A stretch of 38,102 nt of DNA, from positions 1 to 38,102 of the forward strand of contig DSAE01000062.1 of NCBI GenBank assembly GCA_011372855.1, written 5' to 3'. The notes beneath the pieces are model-generated. The model worked only from the letters and a program-made list of their open reading frames with translations. It did not search any database and had not been told where the DNA came from. Each line of letters begins with the position of its first letter. Position 1 is the stretch's first letter. Shown here piece by piece: positions 24,520-33,184 of this stretch. The position numbers were made by a program, and so were the translations under genes. This DNA comes from Desulfobacteraceae bacterium. Its GTDB lineage: Bacteria; Desulfobacterota; Desulfobulbia; Desulfobulbales; Desulfobulbaceae.

Positions 24520-24539
24520 ACGCTCCTCCCCGCGGACAT

Positions 24540-25781
24540 TTACCCCGCGAACCGTTTCATGATGATGACGCCGTTTGTTCCTCCGAAGCCGAAGGAGTTC
24601 GACATGGCGGCGTTGATTCTTTTCTCCCGGGCCGTATTCGGCACATAGTCCAGATCGCAGTCAGGGTCGGGATTGTCCAGGTTTATCGTCGGCGGGATGA
24701 TGCCGTAGTACAGGGTCAGGGCGGTAAATGCCGCCTCTATCCCCCCGGCTCCGCCAAGCATGTGCCCGGTCATGGATTTTGTCGAGCTGACGCAGAGCCT
24801 GTGGGCGTGTTCTCCGAAGACGGATTTGATAGCCAGGGTCTCGCATTTATCATTGAGCGGCGTTGAGGTGCCGTGCGCGTTGATATAATCGATGTCCTCC
24901 GGGTTCATGCCCGCATCCAGCAGGGCCCTCTGCATGCACCTGGCGCCGCCCTCCCCGTTTTCCGGCGGGGCCGCGATGTGATACGCATCGCTGGACTGGC
25001 CGTAGCCGGCCATCTCTGCGTAAATGACCGCGCCGCGACTGAGGGCGTGCTCAAGCTCTTCAAGGACGACGATGCCGGCGCCTTCGGCAATGATAAATCC
25101 GTCACGGTCCCGGTCAAAGGGGCGTGAAGCCCTCCGGGGATCGTCATTCCGGGTCGACAGGGCCTTCATTGCCGCGAATCCCCCCACCGCGAGGGGGCAG
25201 ATAACCGACTCGGTCCCGCCGGTAATGGCCACATCACAATCCCCGTAGGCAACGCTTCTGAACGCCTCGCCGACCGCATGGGTGCCGGCGGCGCATGCCG
25301 TTGACAGGGCCAGGTTCGGCCCCTTGGCATTGAACCGCATGGAAATGTGTCCGGAAGGCATATTGGGAATAATGCGAGGAATCAGGAAGGGAGTAATGCG
25401 TTTGGGCCCTTTTTCCATGTACACCTGATGGTAGTGTTCGATGGTCGACAGCCCGCCCATGCCGCAGCCGGTGATAACGCCGACGCGGTCGGCCTCAGCC
25501 GGGGAAAAAGTCAAGCCGCTGTTGCCAACGGCCATTTCGGAAGCGGCGAGCGCATACTGCACAAACAGGTCCAGATTTTTGACCTGTTTGGCCTCGAAGT
25601 ATTTTTCCGGCTCAAAACCCTTGACTTCGGCGGCAATCCTGGCGGCCTGATCGGAGGCATCAAACCGTGTGATCAGGTCAATGCCCGAACGGCCGTTCAC
25701 CAGGCTGTCCCAGGTTGCCTCGGTGTCTGTCCCCAGCGGGGTCACCAGACCGATACCGGTAACGACTACCCTTCGTTTCAC
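24540..25781 (-). CDS. fabF: 3-oxoacyl-ACP synthase II
   Basis: A 413-residue condensing enzyme that elongates acyl-ACP with malonyl-ACP. The catalytic triad is C163 (LSTACAAGTH), H303 (NAHGTSTPLND) and H340 (KSMTGHMLGG). The N-terminal VVVTGIGLVTPLG and the C-terminal NSFGFGGTNG loop are normal. It follows acpP by 17 bases, its usual partner. Confidence 0.96.
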   Translation of the reverse strand: MKRRVVVTGIGLVTPLGTDTEATWDSLVNGRSGIDLITRFDASDQAARIAAEVKGFEPEKYFEAKQVKNLDLFVQYALAASEMAVGNSGLTFSPAEADRVGVITGCGMGGLSTIEHYHQVYMEKGPKRITPFLIPRIIPNMPSGHISMRFNAKGPNLALSTACAAGTHAVGEAFRSVAYGDCDVAITGGTESVICPLAVGGFAAMKALSTRNDDPRRASRPFDRDRDGFIIAEGAGIVVLEELEHALSRGAVIYAEMAGYGQSSDAYHIAAPPENGEGGARCMQRALLDAGMNPEDIDYINAHGTSTPLNDKCETLAIKSVFGEHAHRLCVSSTKSMTGHMLGGAGGIEAAFTALTLYYGIIPPTINLDNPDPDCDLDYVPNTAREKRINAAMSNSFGFGGTNGVIIMKRFAG

Positions 25782-25798
25782 AATGACGGACTCCGTTC

Positions 25799-26032
25799 TT
25801 AGCTCTGCAGTTTCTTGACAAAGTCAATGGCATCCTGCACCGTGGTGATCTTTTCGGCTTCCTCGTCAGGAATCTCCACGTCGAATTCCTCTTCCATGGC
25901 CATGATGAGCTCCACCAGGTCAAGGGAGTCGGCACCCAGATCGTCCACAAACGAAGTCCCGGGAACAACCTTGTCCTTGTCCACGCTCAGCTGCTCCACA
26001 ATGATGTCAATCATTTTGCTTTCAACCGCCAT
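25799..26032 (-). CDS. acpP: Acyl carrier protein
   Basis: A 77-residue carrier whose 4'-phosphopantetheine attaches to S36 in [10 protein letters not shown]. The acidic helix II ([17 protein letters not shown]) is the usual partner-recognition surface. A strong AGAGGAG site precedes the ATG. A 153-base space with a 7-bp hairpin separates it from fabG, which may help give this gene its higher output. Confidence 0.97.
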   Translation of the reverse strand: MAVESKMIDIIVEQLSVDKDKVVPGTSFVDDLGADSLDLVELIMAMEEEFDVEIPDEEAEKITTVQDAIDFVKKLQS

Positions 26033-26085
26033 TTTTTCTCTCCTCTGAAATTGTCTCTGTTGCTTGTTATTGTTTGTTGTTCAAC

Positions 26086-26104
26086 CCGGGAAGTGTTTTC
26101 CCGG
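26086..26104. other. Intercistronic hairpin upstream of acpP
   Basis: CCGGGAA (26086-26092), 5-base loop, TTCCCGG (26098-26104): a perfect 7-bp stem with no T-run, about 55 bases before the acpP ATG. A role in processing or stabilising the acpP message is inference. Confidence 0.45.
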
Positions 26105-26185
26105 TGGTCTTCATTTTCCCGGTACATCATCAGTGCTCCGGACTGTCCGCGTCCTCTTCCGGCACGCGGCCCGGGCCTTCGCCGG

Positions 26186-26935
26186 TCAGCTCCCCATGTA
26201 CATGCCGCCGTTGACATGCAGGGTCTGACCGGTCATATAGCCGCTGTCCGGCGAAGCGAGAAAAGCGACGGCGGCGGCGACATCCTCCGGCTGTCCCAGT
26301 GTTCCCAGGGGGATTTGGGCCCGAATGGCTTCCCGGATGTCCTCGGGCAGGCTGCTGGTCATGTCGGTGACAATGTAGCCGGGCGCGACGCAGTTGACCG
26401 TAATGTTACGGCCGGCCAGTTCCCGGGCCATTGATCTGGTCATACCCACCAGTCCGGCCTTGGCCGCGGCATAGTTGACCTGTCCGGCGTTGCCGAGAAA
26501 GCCGATAACCGACGTCATGTTGATAATCCGGCCCCATCTTTTCTTCATCATCCCTTTCATGGCCGCCTTGCTGCAGGTAAACGCCCCCTTGAGGTTCGTG
26601 TCCAGGACCTGGTCCCAGTCCGTGGTCTTCATCCTGGCCATCAGGCCGTCCCGGGTGATACCGGCATTGTTGACCAGAATGTCCACCGCTTCATGGGCGG
26701 CGGCGACATCCTTCATCCCGCTCTCCACCGCTGCCGGATCGGCAACATCGAAAGGGGCGAGAAAGGCCGTTCCCCCTTCCTCACGAATACGGTTCAGGGT
26801 TTCTTCGGCGGCGCTGCTGTTGCGCACGTAATTGATGCCGACCACGGCCCCCATGCGGGCGAGCCGCAAACAGACCTGTTGTCCGATCCCCCTGCCGCCG
26901 CCGGTGACAAGGGCTGTCTTTCCCGTCAGTGTCAT
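26186..26935 (-). CDS. fabG: 3-oxoacyl-ACP reductase
   Basis: A 249-residue SDR enzyme that reduces the beta-keto group with NADPH in each elongation round. The Rossmann loop TGGGRGIGQQ, the NNAG motif at about residue 90, the catalytic Ser in MTSVIG and the YAAAK pair are present. It overlaps etfA by four bases (start inside the stop), so its translation is coupled to the electron-transfer flavoprotein. Confidence 0.95.
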   Translation of the reverse strand: MTLTGKTALVTGGGRGIGQQVCLRLARMGAVVGINYVRNSSAAEETLNRIREEGGTAFLAPFDVADPAAVESGMKDVAAAHEAVDILVNNAGITRDGLMARMKTTDWDQVLDTNLKGAFTCSKAAMKGMMKKRWGRIINMTSVIGFLGNAGQVNYAAAKAGLVGMTRSMARELAGRNITVNCVAPGYIVTDMTSSLPEDIREAIRAQIPLGTLGQPEDVAAAVAFLASPDSGYMTGQTLHVNGGMYMGS

Positions 26936-28125
26936 TTTCCCCGATTCTCCCTGATTCGCCTGGTCAGCAGCGGCACGATCTCAAAAAGGTCGCCCACCAG
27001 GCTGTAGGTGGCGATATCGAAAATAGGGGCATTCTCGTCCTTGTTGATCGCGACGATGGTTTTTGCCGACTGCATGCCCACCGTATGTTGAATCGCCCCG
27101 GAAATGCCGCAGGCAATATAGAGCTTGGGGCAGACCGTCTTGCCGGTCTGGCCGACCTGGTGCGGATAGGAGATCCAGCCCGAATCGACCGCCGCCCGGG
27201 AGGCCGCGACGGCTCCGCCCAGTTCCTCGGCCAGCCCGCGGATCAGCTCGAACCCTTTTTCACTGGCAAGGCCGCGGCCGCCGGCGACGAGGATCTCAAC
27301 CTCCTGGATGTTGACGTTATCCTGCTCGCTCCGGACCGATTCAAGAACTTCGACCCGGGAGCGGTAGACCCGGTCGTCGAGTTCGACGAGGATCACCTCG
27401 CCGGTGCGGGCGGGATCCGGTTCCAGCGGCGCCATGACTTTCGGCCGGACCGTTGCCATCTGCGGCCTCGAATTGGGGCAGACTATGGTCGCCATGATAT
27501 TGCCGCCGAAGGCCGGCCGGGTCTGGAGCAGCATTCCGTCCTCGGAACGGATGGACAGCTGGGTGCAATCCGCGGTCAGCCCGGCATTGAGACCATTGGC
27601 CACCTGGGGGATGAAGGACCTGCCGATGGCGGTCGCGCCCGCCAGCACCACCTCGGGACGCCGGGCACGAATCAGCTCCTCGAGGACCCTGCCGTAGACG
27701 TCTTCACGGAAATACTCCAGCTCCGGATTGTCGACGACATAAACCAGGTCGGCCCCGGAAGCGATCAACAGGCCGGCGCCCTCCTCGACCCCGGATCCCA
27801 TCAGAACCGCGCTCAGCGGTACACCGCGCTGATCGGCAAGTGTGCGGCCGATTCCCAGCAGTTCAAAGGAAACCGGTGCGATTCCGCCATGGCGGAATTC
27901 GGCAACCACCCATATTCCCGACCATTCGCCAAGTTCGGCGCCGGTCTCCTTTGCAGCCCCCTCAATATTCAGTGCCCCGGGTTCGCACGTTTCAACGCAT
28001 GCCCCGCACAGGGTGCAGTTATCGTTCACCACCGCGCAGCCGTCTACTACCGAAATGGCGCCAAAGGCGCAGTTCTCTTCACAAACTCCGCAGCCTATGC
28101 ATTTTTCCTTGTCAACGATGAGCAT
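26932..28125 (-). CDS. etfA: Electron transfer flavoprotein alpha subunit with N-terminal 2[4Fe-4S] ferredoxin domain
   Basis: A 397-residue protein. Residues 1-60 form a bacterial ferredoxin with two complete clusters (C9, C12, C15, C19 and C37, C40, C43, C47). An EtfA body follows, with the FAD-binding C-terminus SRAAVDSGWISYPHQVGQTGKTV and GISGAIQHTVGM. Ferredoxin-fused EtfA is known from CarE of the Acetobacterium caffeyl-CoA reductase and from flavin-bifurcating ETFs. Here it shares an operon with fatty-acid synthesis genes and is preceded by etfB and an acyl-CoA dehydrogenase gene. It overlaps fabG by 4 bases. Whether it bifurcates electrons is inference. Confidence 0.93.
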   Translation of the reverse strand: MLIVDKEKCIGCGVCEENCAFGAISVVDGCAVVNDNCTLCGACVETCEPGALNIEGAAKETGAELGEWSGIWVVAEFRHGGIAPVSFELLGIGRTLADQRGVPLSAVLMGSGVEEGAGLLIASGADLVYVVDNPELEYFREDVYGRVLEELIRARRPEVVLAGATAIGRSFIPQVANGLNAGLTADCTQLSIRSEDGMLLQTRPAFGGNIMATIVCPNSRPQMATVRPKVMAPLEPDPARTGEVILVELDDRVYRSRVEVLESVRSEQDNVNIQEVEILVAGGRGLASEKGFELIRGLAEELGGAVAASRAAVDSGWISYPHQVGQTGKTVCPKLYIACGISGAIQHTVGMQSAKTIVAINKDENAPIFDIATYSLVGDLFEIVPLLTRRIRENRGK

Positions 28126-28225
28126 GAAATGTTTCCTGAAAGGTCTCCCGATCGACTGGTGCGATCATCTTTTACTGCATCCGGGCCGGTGAGGCAGGAG
28201 CGGCGGCAAGGACTTCCCTTCGGGC

Positions 28226-29005
28226 CTACAGGTAGGCCTTCAGGCGCTCGACGAGCTGCCCGATCTGCTCCTCAACGGTCCCGGTAAATACCGTACGGTT
28301 CCCGCGCGGTGGAGGCGTAAACACACTGACGACCTGGGTCGGTGAACCGGCAAGGCCGATGCACTGCTTTTCCGCCCCGATATCTGCTGCGGTCAGCACC
28401 TTGATTTCTGCCTTTTTTGCTTTCATCTTGCCCCGCAGGGAGGGTACCCGGGGTTCATTGATATTCTTGACCACGGTCAGCAGGGCCGGCAGAGGCAGCC
28501 GGACAACATCGTAGCCGTCGTCCATCATACGCTCAACTATCATCTCCCCGTCGGCCAGGGATCTGATTTTCTGCACGCAGGTTACATACGGCCGATCAAG
28601 CTGACAGGCAAGTCCCGGACCGACCTGGGCGGTATCACCGTCGATGGCCTGCTTGCCGCATAAAACCAGGTCAAAATTACCGAGAGAGGAAACCGCCCTG
28701 GCCAGGGTATACGATGTTGCCCAGGTGTCGGCGCCGGCAAATGCCCTGTCGGAGATCAGCACCCCATCGTCGGCTCCGCAGGAAATGGCCTCCCTCAGAA
28801 CGGCTTCGGCCTGGGGCGGGCCCATGGAAATGGCGGTGACCGTTCCCCCCGCTTCCTCCTTGATGCGGACCGCCTCCTCCAGCGCATGCCGGTCGAACGG
28901 GTTCATGATGGATGACACCCCTTCCCGGGCCATGGTGTTGGTTTTTGGATCAAGCCGGACATCCTTGGTGTCGGGGACCTGTTTGATGCAAACTATGATG
29001 TTCAT
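28226..29005 (-). CDS. etfB: Electron transfer flavoprotein beta subunit
   Basis: A 259-residue partner of EtfA. The N-terminal IIVCIKQVPDTKDVRLDP, SIMNPFDRHALEEAVRIKE, TAISMGPPQAE and the LCGKQAIDGDTAQVGP loop are the pattern seen in clostridial/Acidaminococcus-type ETFs, including bifurcating ones. That subgroup likeness is from memory and not proof. A 100-base gap to etfA has no gene. etfB starts 24 bases after the dehydrogenase. Confidence 0.93.
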   Translation of the reverse strand: MNIIVCIKQVPDTKDVRLDPKTNTMAREGVSSIMNPFDRHALEEAVRIKEEAGGTVTAISMGPPQAEAVLREAISCGADDGVLISDRAFAGADTWATSYTLARAVSSLGNFDLVLCGKQAIDGDTAQVGPGLACQLDRPYVTCVQKIRSLADGEMIVERMMDDGYDVVRLPLPALLTVVKNINEPRVPSLRGKMKAKKAEIKVLTAADIGAEKQCIGLAGSPTQVVSVFTPPPRGNRTVFTGTVEEQIGQLVERLKAYL

Positions 29006-29029
29006 TCTCAGGGACTTCGTTTTCCGGAG

Positions 29030-30187
29030 TTAGATGGTGTATTCCCTGTTCAGTTCCTGGCCGACCACATTGCGCTGGATCTGGTTGGTTCCTTCATAGA
29101 TCTGCAGGATCTTGGCGTCGCGCATCATTTTTTCCACCGGATACTCTTTCATGTAGCCGTAGCCGCCGAGGACCTGGACCGCGTCCGTCGTCACCTTCAT
29201 GGCCATGTCGGTGGCAAAGACCTTGCACATCGATGAAGCCTTGCTCATGTTCCTGGGATTGTTGTCGATATGGCGGGAAGCCGCATAGACGAGGGCCCTG
29301 GCTGCTTCAAGTTGAATGGCCATGTCGGCCAGCATGTGCTGGACGGCCTGGAACGAAATGATCGGCTTGCCGAACTGTATCCGCTGCTTGGCATAGGTGA
29401 CCGCTTCGTCGAGGGCCGCCTGGGCCAGGCCGACGCCCAGGGAGGCAATTCCGGGCCGCGATACATCCAGGGTCTTCATGACCGTGATGAAGCCGGTTCC
29501 CTGTCGGCCCACCAGCCGATCTCCGGGAATGCGGCAGTCATTCATTATCAGTTCACGGGTGGCGGAGGCGCGAATCCCCATTTTATTTTCCTTTTTGCCG
29601 TAGGAAAAACCGGGATCACCGTCTTCAACAATAAAAATGGACGCCCCGCGGGCACCCTTGGATGGATCGGTGATGGCGATGATGGAGTAGATCTGCGATT
29701 CACCGCCGTTGGTGATCCACTGCTTGGTGCCGTTCAACACCCATTCATCGCCGTCCAGGACCGCCGTGGTCTGAACCCCGGAGGCGTCACTGCCGGCGTT
29801 GGCCTCGGTCAGGCCGAATGCCGCCCATTTTCTGCCCGCGGCGATGTCGGGCAGGTACTTTTCCTTCATCTGTTCACTGCCGGCGATGAGCACCGGAAAA
29901 ATACCCAGGGCGCTGGCCGCGTAACTGGTGGCGACGCCGACGCAGCCGCGGGCCAACTGCTCCAGGGCCAGCACTATCTCAAAACAGCCGCCGCCAAATC
30001 CGCCGTACTGCTCGGGTACGAATATACCAAACAGGTCGGCCCTGGCCATGTCCTGAAGAATATCGGTCGGGAACTCGTTCTTTTCGTCGAGTTCGGCCCG
30101 CCTGGGGACGATCTTTTCATCGGCGATCTCCCGGGCGGTGTCCACGATCATCTGTTGTTCTTCCGTTAACAAGTAATCCAAGGTCAT
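29030..30187 (-). CDS. Acyl-CoA dehydrogenase (butyryl-CoA dehydrogenase-like)
   Basis: A 385-residue FAD enzyme with the catalytic Glu at E365 (IYEGTNQIQ), the position used by short-chain acyl-CoA dehydrogenases. FGLTEANAGSDASG, WITNGG and QVLGGYGYMKEYPVEK are normal. It sits 6 bases after fabH and ahead of etfB-etfA, so it is co-expressed with fatty-acid synthesis genes. It may reduce an enoyl thioester (CoA or ACP) with electrons from the ETF, rather than oxidise fatty acids; the sequence cannot decide direction or carrier. Confidence 0.93.
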   Translation of the reverse strand: MTLDYLLTEEQQMIVDTAREIADEKIVPRRAELDEKNEFPTDILQDMARADLFGIFVPEQYGGFGGGCFEIVLALEQLARGCVGVATSYAASALGIFPVLIAGSEQMKEKYLPDIAAGRKWAAFGLTEANAGSDASGVQTTAVLDGDEWVLNGTKQWITNGGESQIYSIIAITDPSKGARGASIFIVEDGDPGFSYGKKENKMGIRASATRELIMNDCRIPGDRLVGRQGTGFITVMKTLDVSRPGIASLGVGLAQAALDEAVTYAKQRIQFGKPIISFQAVQHMLADMAIQLEAARALVYAASRHIDNNPRNMSKASSMCKVFATDMAMKVTTDAVQVLGGYGYMKEYPVEKMMRDAKILQIYEGTNQIQRNVVGQELNREYTI

Positions 30188-30193
30188 CTCCCC

Positions 30194-31171
30194 TTACCAT
30201 TGCATGAGCATTGATCCCCAGGTAAATCCGCCGCCGAAGGAACAGAACAGCAGCAGGTCCCCGCGCCGCAGTATTCCCTTTCTGTTCGCCTCGTCAAGGG
30301 AAATGGGAATACTTGCAGCAGACGTATTACCATATTTATCCACGTTAATATAGACCTTTTCCCGTGGTACGCCGAGACGTTCCATGAGCTTGTTCAAAAT
30401 GCGGATATTGGCCTGATGGGGTATCATCAGATTGATGTCGCTGATCGTGACCCCGTTTCTGTCAAGCAGTTCGACAACCGCCTCCTCCATGGCCTTTACT
30501 GCATACTTGAAGACATCCCGGCCGATCATCTGGATATAGCAGCCGTTATGATCATTCTGGACAAGATCGGGATTAAGGCTCGCCGGCCCGTGCATGTACA
30601 GCAGATTCCACAATCTGCCGTCGGAGCGGAGGTTGGAATCAACCACGCCGCGACTGCCCTCACGGGAGGACATCACGCAGGCGCCGGCCCCGTCGCCGAA
30701 CAGTATGCAGGTGTTACGATCCTGCCAGTTGACCCGGGCAGAGAGTGTTTCCGATCCGATCAGCAATATTTTCATGTCCGGCCGGCTGACCACATACTTG
30801 TCAGCCAGATCCAGGCCGTAAAGAAAACCGGTGCAGGCGGCATTGATGTCGTAGGCATGGGCATTATCGGCGCCGATCTCCGCCTGAACGAAACAGGCAC
30901 TGGAGGGCATCATCATGTGCGGGGTCATGGTGGCCACCACCAGGAGATCGATCTCTTCCGCATGCAGTCCGGCCATGTCCAGCGCCTTGCGCGCCGCTCC
31001 GGCGGCTATCCGGTAGTTTTCCTCTCCCCTGCCGGCTATGCGCCGTGTATGAATGCCTGTCCTGGTCGTTATCCATTCATCGGAAGTATTGACCATCTTT
31101 TCCAGGTCGAAATTCGTCAGCTGCCTTTGCGGAAGGTATGAGCCGGTTCCAAGTATAGAGGCATGTTTCAT
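30194..31171 (-). CDS. fabH: 3-oxoacyl-ACP synthase III
   Basis: A 325-residue initiating condensing enzyme: acyl-CoA + malonyl-ACP to 3-oxoacyl-ACP. The triad C113 (NAACTGFLYGL), H252 (PHQANIRI) and N282 (GNTSAAS) is intact. It follows plsX by 21 bases. The primer preference (acetyl-, butyryl- or branched-CoA) cannot be read from the sequence; the adjacent dehydrogenase makes butyryl-CoA a worthwhile candidate. Confidence 0.95.
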   Translation of the reverse strand: MKHASILGTGSYLPQRQLTNFDLEKMVNTSDEWITTRTGIHTRRIAGRGEENYRIAAGAARKALDMAGLHAEEIDLLVVATMTPHMMMPSSACFVQAEIGADNAHAYDINAACTGFLYGLDLADKYVVSRPDMKILLIGSETLSARVNWQDRNTCILFGDGAGACVMSSREGSRGVVDSNLRSDGRLWNLLYMHGPASLNPDLVQNDHNGCYIQMIGRDVFKYAVKAMEEAVVELLDRNGVTISDINLMIPHQANIRILNKLMERLGVPREKVYINVDKYGNTSAASIPISLDEANRKGILRRGDLLLFCSFGGGFTWGSMLMQW

Positions 31172-31192
31172 TTTGTTTCTACCGGCAAAGGC

Positions 31193-32200
31193 TCAGACGG
31201 TCTGCTCTTCCAGAGCCTGGATGATGGACTCGTTGACTTTGTTGCGCACCATATTCGCGGCGATGACTATGGCGTTCTTGATGGCGACGGAATTGGACTT
31301 GCCGTGACTGACGATGCCGGCGCCGTTAATGCCCAGCAGAGGCGCGCCGCCATATTCGGCGTAATCAACCCTTTTGCGAAAATTGTTGAACGCATGGCGA
31401 ATGAGCAGATAACCGAGCTTGGCACGCAGGGACTTTTCGATTTCACTCCTGAGCATCTGCATGGCGGCCTCGGCGAGCCCTTCACTGACCTTGAGCGAGA
31501 CGTTGCCGACAAAGCCGTCACAGACGATCACGTCGACATTGCCCTGATAGACATCACGTCCTTCCACATTGCCGAAGAAATTCAACTTGCTTGCGCTCAG
31601 CAGCTCGTGGGCCTCCTTGACCAGCGTGTTGCCTTTGCCCGCCTCCTCGCCGATGCTGAGCAAGCCGACCCGCGGCCTGTCAAGCTTCAGAATCTTGCTG
31701 ATGCATGACGACGCCATGATGGCGAACTGGAGTAGATGCTGGGGCCGGCAATCCACATTGGCGCCCAGGTCCATGATCATGACGGGATTTTTCAGGGTCG
31801 GAAAAAGACTGGCGATGCCGGGCCGGGACACCCCCTTCAGCCGTCCCAGCTTCTTTATGGCGGAAGCCATGGTCGCCCCGGAGTTTCCAGCCGAGACAAC
31901 GGCGTCCGCCCTTTCCGCCTTTACCAGTTCGAAACCGACCATGATGGTCGAGTTTTTTTTCCTCCGGACCGCATCGACCGGAGTCTCATGCATGGTGATG
32001 GTTTCCGGCGCGTGTTCAATGTGCAGCCGTCGCGCAACATCATCGTTCATCCCCAGGGTGGCAAGCTGCTGGGAGAGGAAGTCCGAGGGCCCGAGCAGTA
32101 TGATCTCGAAGTCCTTGTTGCCGCGCAGAGCCGAAAGAGCGCCCTCGATGATCAGTTCGGGCCCGCAGTCGCCGCCCATGGCATCCAGAGCTATGCGCAC
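31193..32200 (-). CDS. plsX: Phosphate acyltransferase PlsX
   Basis: A 335-residue enzyme that makes acyl-phosphate from acyl-ACP for PlsY in phosphatidic acid synthesis. MRIALDAMGGDCGPELIIEGA opens the protein; GNSGATMASA and MDLGANVDCRPQHLLQFA are family signatures. It lies 8 bases after rpmF and ahead of fabH, the near-universal arrangement. Confidence 0.95.
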   Translation of the reverse strand: MRIALDAMGGDCGPELIIEGALSALRGNKDFEIILLGPSDFLSQQLATLGMNDDVARRLHIEHAPETITMHETPVDAVRRKKNSTIMVGFELVKAERADAVVSAGNSGATMASAIKKLGRLKGVSRPGIASLFPTLKNPVMIMDLGANVDCRPQHLLQFAIMASSCISKILKLDRPRVGLLSIGEEAGKGNTLVKEAHELLSASKLNFFGNVEGRDVYQGNVDVIVCDGFVGNVSLKVSEGLAEAAMQMLRSEIEKSLRAKLGYLLIRHAFNNFRKRVDYAEYGGAPLLGINGAGIVSHGKSNSVAIKNAIVIAANMVRNKVNESIIQALEEQTV

Positions 32201-32208
32201 GTTGCGTC

Positions 32209-32397
32209 CTAACCGAGGTCTTCCTCGAGGTGGATGACGGCCCTGTTCTTATACGTGCCGCATCCGCCGCATAACCGATGGGGAAGCTTCGGTTCGCCGC
32301 ACTCGGGACAGGCAACGGTGTTGGGCGCTTTCAGGGCGTCATGGGCTCTCCGCTTCCTGGTTCGTGAATGTGAATGTCGTCTTTTGGGTAAAGCCAT
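32209..32397 (-). CDS. rpmF: 50S ribosomal protein L32
   Basis: A 62-residue basic ribosomal protein: MALPKRRHSHSRTRKRRAHDA then a zinc ribbon C30, C33, C43, C46 (CPEC ... CGGC). This is the zinc-binding (C+) form. It is placed between yceD and plsX as in most bacteria. Confidence 0.97.
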   Translation of the reverse strand: MALPKRRHSHSRTRKRRAHDALKAPNTVACPECGEPKLPHRLCGGCGTYKNRAVIHLEEDLG

Positions 32398-32471
32398 TTT
32401 TTTTCCTCCACCGCCGAAGCCCCTGGGACCCGGTCAGTTTTCTTGTTCTCAGGCCGGTCGCATCAGCCCGG

Positions 32472-33005
32472 TCAATTCTTGCGCTTCGCGGCAACCCTGG
32501 CCAGAACGGCAAACGGTGAATCGACTGCCTTTTCCTCGCAGCCGCACCGTCGTTCATTCAGATTGGCGCCGCAATATTTGCACAATCCAAGGCAGTTTTC
32601 GCCGCACAGCTGCTTGGCGGGCATGTTGAGCAGAACCTGCTGCCGCAGGATTTCCCCCAGATCCACCACCGGCTCTGCAACCTGGATCGTATCCAGCTCT
32701 CCTTTGCCGACTTCCAGGTCCTGCAGGCGCCAGTGCCGGGCCTGATCGGCCAGCTCGACAATCAATTGCAGATCGGAGTCGAAATCGTGTCGGTACTCGA
32801 TCAGGCACCGGTCGCATTCCAGGCGGATGCCCGCCTTGACGTTGCCCCGCAGATCTATTTTATTCTCGCTTCTTTTGACGAGAAAAATTCGAGCCGTCAC
32901 CGAATCCGCAGCGTCCCGCAGATGATCGGGGAACCAGGACGGTTCTGTGATTTCTAACTGGACTCCGTGCTCGGAAATTTCGGAGAACGGAATTTTTACT
33001 GTCAT
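32472..33005 (-). CDS. yceD: YceD family protein (DUF177)
   Basis: A 177-residue protein upstream of rpmF, a position conserved across bacteria. Its role in 23S rRNA metabolism is proposed in the literature but not settled. LECDRCL, then CGENCLGLCKYCGANLNERRCGCEE, are the metal-binding cysteines of the delta/alpha type. An upstream ATG at 33026 overlaps the -10 TATAAT, so the ATG at 33005 is preferred; it opens with the conserved-looking VKIPFSEI. Confidence 0.88.
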   Translation of the reverse strand: MTVKIPFSEISEHGVQLEITEPSWFPDHLRDAADSVTARIFLVKRSENKIDLRGNVKAGIRLECDRCLIEYRHDFDSDLQLIVELADQARHWRLQDLEVGKGELDTIQVAEPVVDLGEILRQQVLLNMPAKQLCGENCLGLCKYCGANLNERRCGCEEKAVDSPFAVLARVAAKRKN

Positions 33006-33024
33006 TTTGGCCGGGCCTGCGCAC

Positions 33025-33057
33025 ATTATAAAAAATTAAATTGTGGACTATACACAA
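33025..33057 (-). promoter_or_regulatory. Probable promoter of the yceD-rpmF-plsX-fab operon with adjacent inverted repeat
   Basis: A perfect TATAAT is at 33030-33025 on the minus strand; no good -35 is found at 16-18 bases. TTGTG-N7-CACAA (33041-33057) overlaps where the -35 would be, so a regulator may bind there. The start would be near 33018, giving a leader of about 13 bases to the ATG at 33005. Confidence 0.4.
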
Positions 33058-33184
33058 AAATATTTTTCAAGGCTATGAGAAAATGCAAGAGACCGAAAAT
33101 CAGGCGGACTTTCCGGATCGCTCAGCAGGAAGCGGAGAAGCTGCCCGTGGGTTTCCTCGGCATGCTCCGGCATGCGGAGGACGA

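Noticed and set aside
26929-28287. 452-codon open frame opposite etfA
   Set aside because: Shadow of the etfA/fabG strand; no motifs, and etfA is certain.
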